Shown: positions 63,868-64,000 of the stretch, one piece after another
How positions within the stretch are numbered: position 1 is the stretch's first letter
Layout of the letters: each line of letters opens with the position of its first letter
NCBI GenBank assembly: GCA_013399305.1
Contig: VXAI01000020.1
Location: forward strand, 6,952,607 to 7,016,606
From: Rostratula benghalensis
Taxonomy: Eukaryota; Chordata; Aves; Charadriiformes; Rostratulidae
DNA length: 64,000 nucleotides
Direction of reading: 5' to 3'
The notes under the pieces: model-generated
The model's input: the letters and a program-made list of their open reading frames with translations, nothing else
The model's database searches: none
Told to the model about the DNA's origin: nothing
Program-made: the position numbers and the translations under genes

Positions 63868-64000
63868 TCCGGCGTGGTGGCCGGGAAGGAAGCCCAGTGT
63901 CCCAGTGCTTCCCACTTCTGCAACTGTATGAGACGATGCGCTATAACTGCATTGTTGGGGGTCTTTTAATTGCTTTCCCTCAGTGCTTCTTGCGAGAGAG

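Larger units (their letters stand above)
61830..63900. promoter_or_regulatory. CpG island, probable gene promoter
   Basis: Composition switches sharply at about 61,830 from AT-rich to strongly GC-rich with abundant CpG, and stays so for roughly 2 kb to the right. In vertebrates such islands mark promoters. GGGCGG/CCCGCC boxes of the kind Sp1-family factors bind, (GGC)n runs (63,385-63,404) and G-runs able to form G-quadruplexes are dense. No TATA box is evident, as is usual for island promoters. The GC content explains the long open frames seen on both strands (up to 301 codons, one spanning the N gap); none resembles a known protein. The probable gene lies to the right, judging by the splice donor at 63,635. 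A divergent transcript to the left is also possible. Confidence 0.85.

Overview
Organism and nature of the window: vertebrate nuclear DNA, almost certainly from a bird. The main evidence is several fragments of the CR1 LINE family. They show the usual 5'-truncated structure and the CR1 3' end, in which an ATTCTATG-type octamer is repeated. Recognisable interspersed repeats cover only about 5 kb of 64 kb, a low share typical of birds, and no poly-A-tailed SINEs of mammalian type were seen. The DNA is AT-rich and non-coding over most of its length, with one single N at 9,013 and one 159-base N gap at 63,052-63,210. || Layout: (1) 1-16,640 is AT-rich non-coding sequence with simple repeats and at most one very old CR1 trace near 4.78 kb. 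(2) 16,640-17,811 is a 1.17-kb CR1 fragment on the + strand holding the decayed second half of the reverse transcriptase and the intact 3' end. (3) 25,311-25,583 carries a reverse-transcriptase motif-A remnant of an old LINE in an unbroken frame. (4) 27.3-29.7 kb is an older, multiply frameshifted CR1/L3-like LINE body with endonuclease and N-terminal reverse-transcriptase motifs. A short unidentified patch and a minus-strand CR1 with an internal deletion (30,331-30,939) follow it. (5) Small CR1 tails lie at 33.9, 43.0, 45.9, 50.6 and 58.6 kb. (6) 52.5-53.7 kb is a compositionally distinct, CpG-retaining patch followed by two strong splice-acceptor-like sites; it could hold small exons of an unannotated transcript. 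(7) 61.8-63.9 kb is a strong CpG island, interrupted by the N gap. It contains a likely non-coding first exon with two short upstream ORFs and a good splice donor at 63,635. || Interpretation: the window looks like a gene desert or large intergenic interval running into the promoter and first exon of a gene that would continue beyond the right edge on the + strand. The gene cannot be named because no confidently recognisable coding exon is present. The longer open frames in the AT-rich part match no protein I know and look like chance. Those in the CpG island are the expected by-product of stop-poor GC-rich DNA. I found no rRNA, tRNA, CRISPR array or complete mobile element, and no convincing new biological system. 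The leads most worth testing are the splice-like cluster at 52.5-53.7 kb, the promoter architecture at 62-63.6 kb, and a few perfect inverted repeats.
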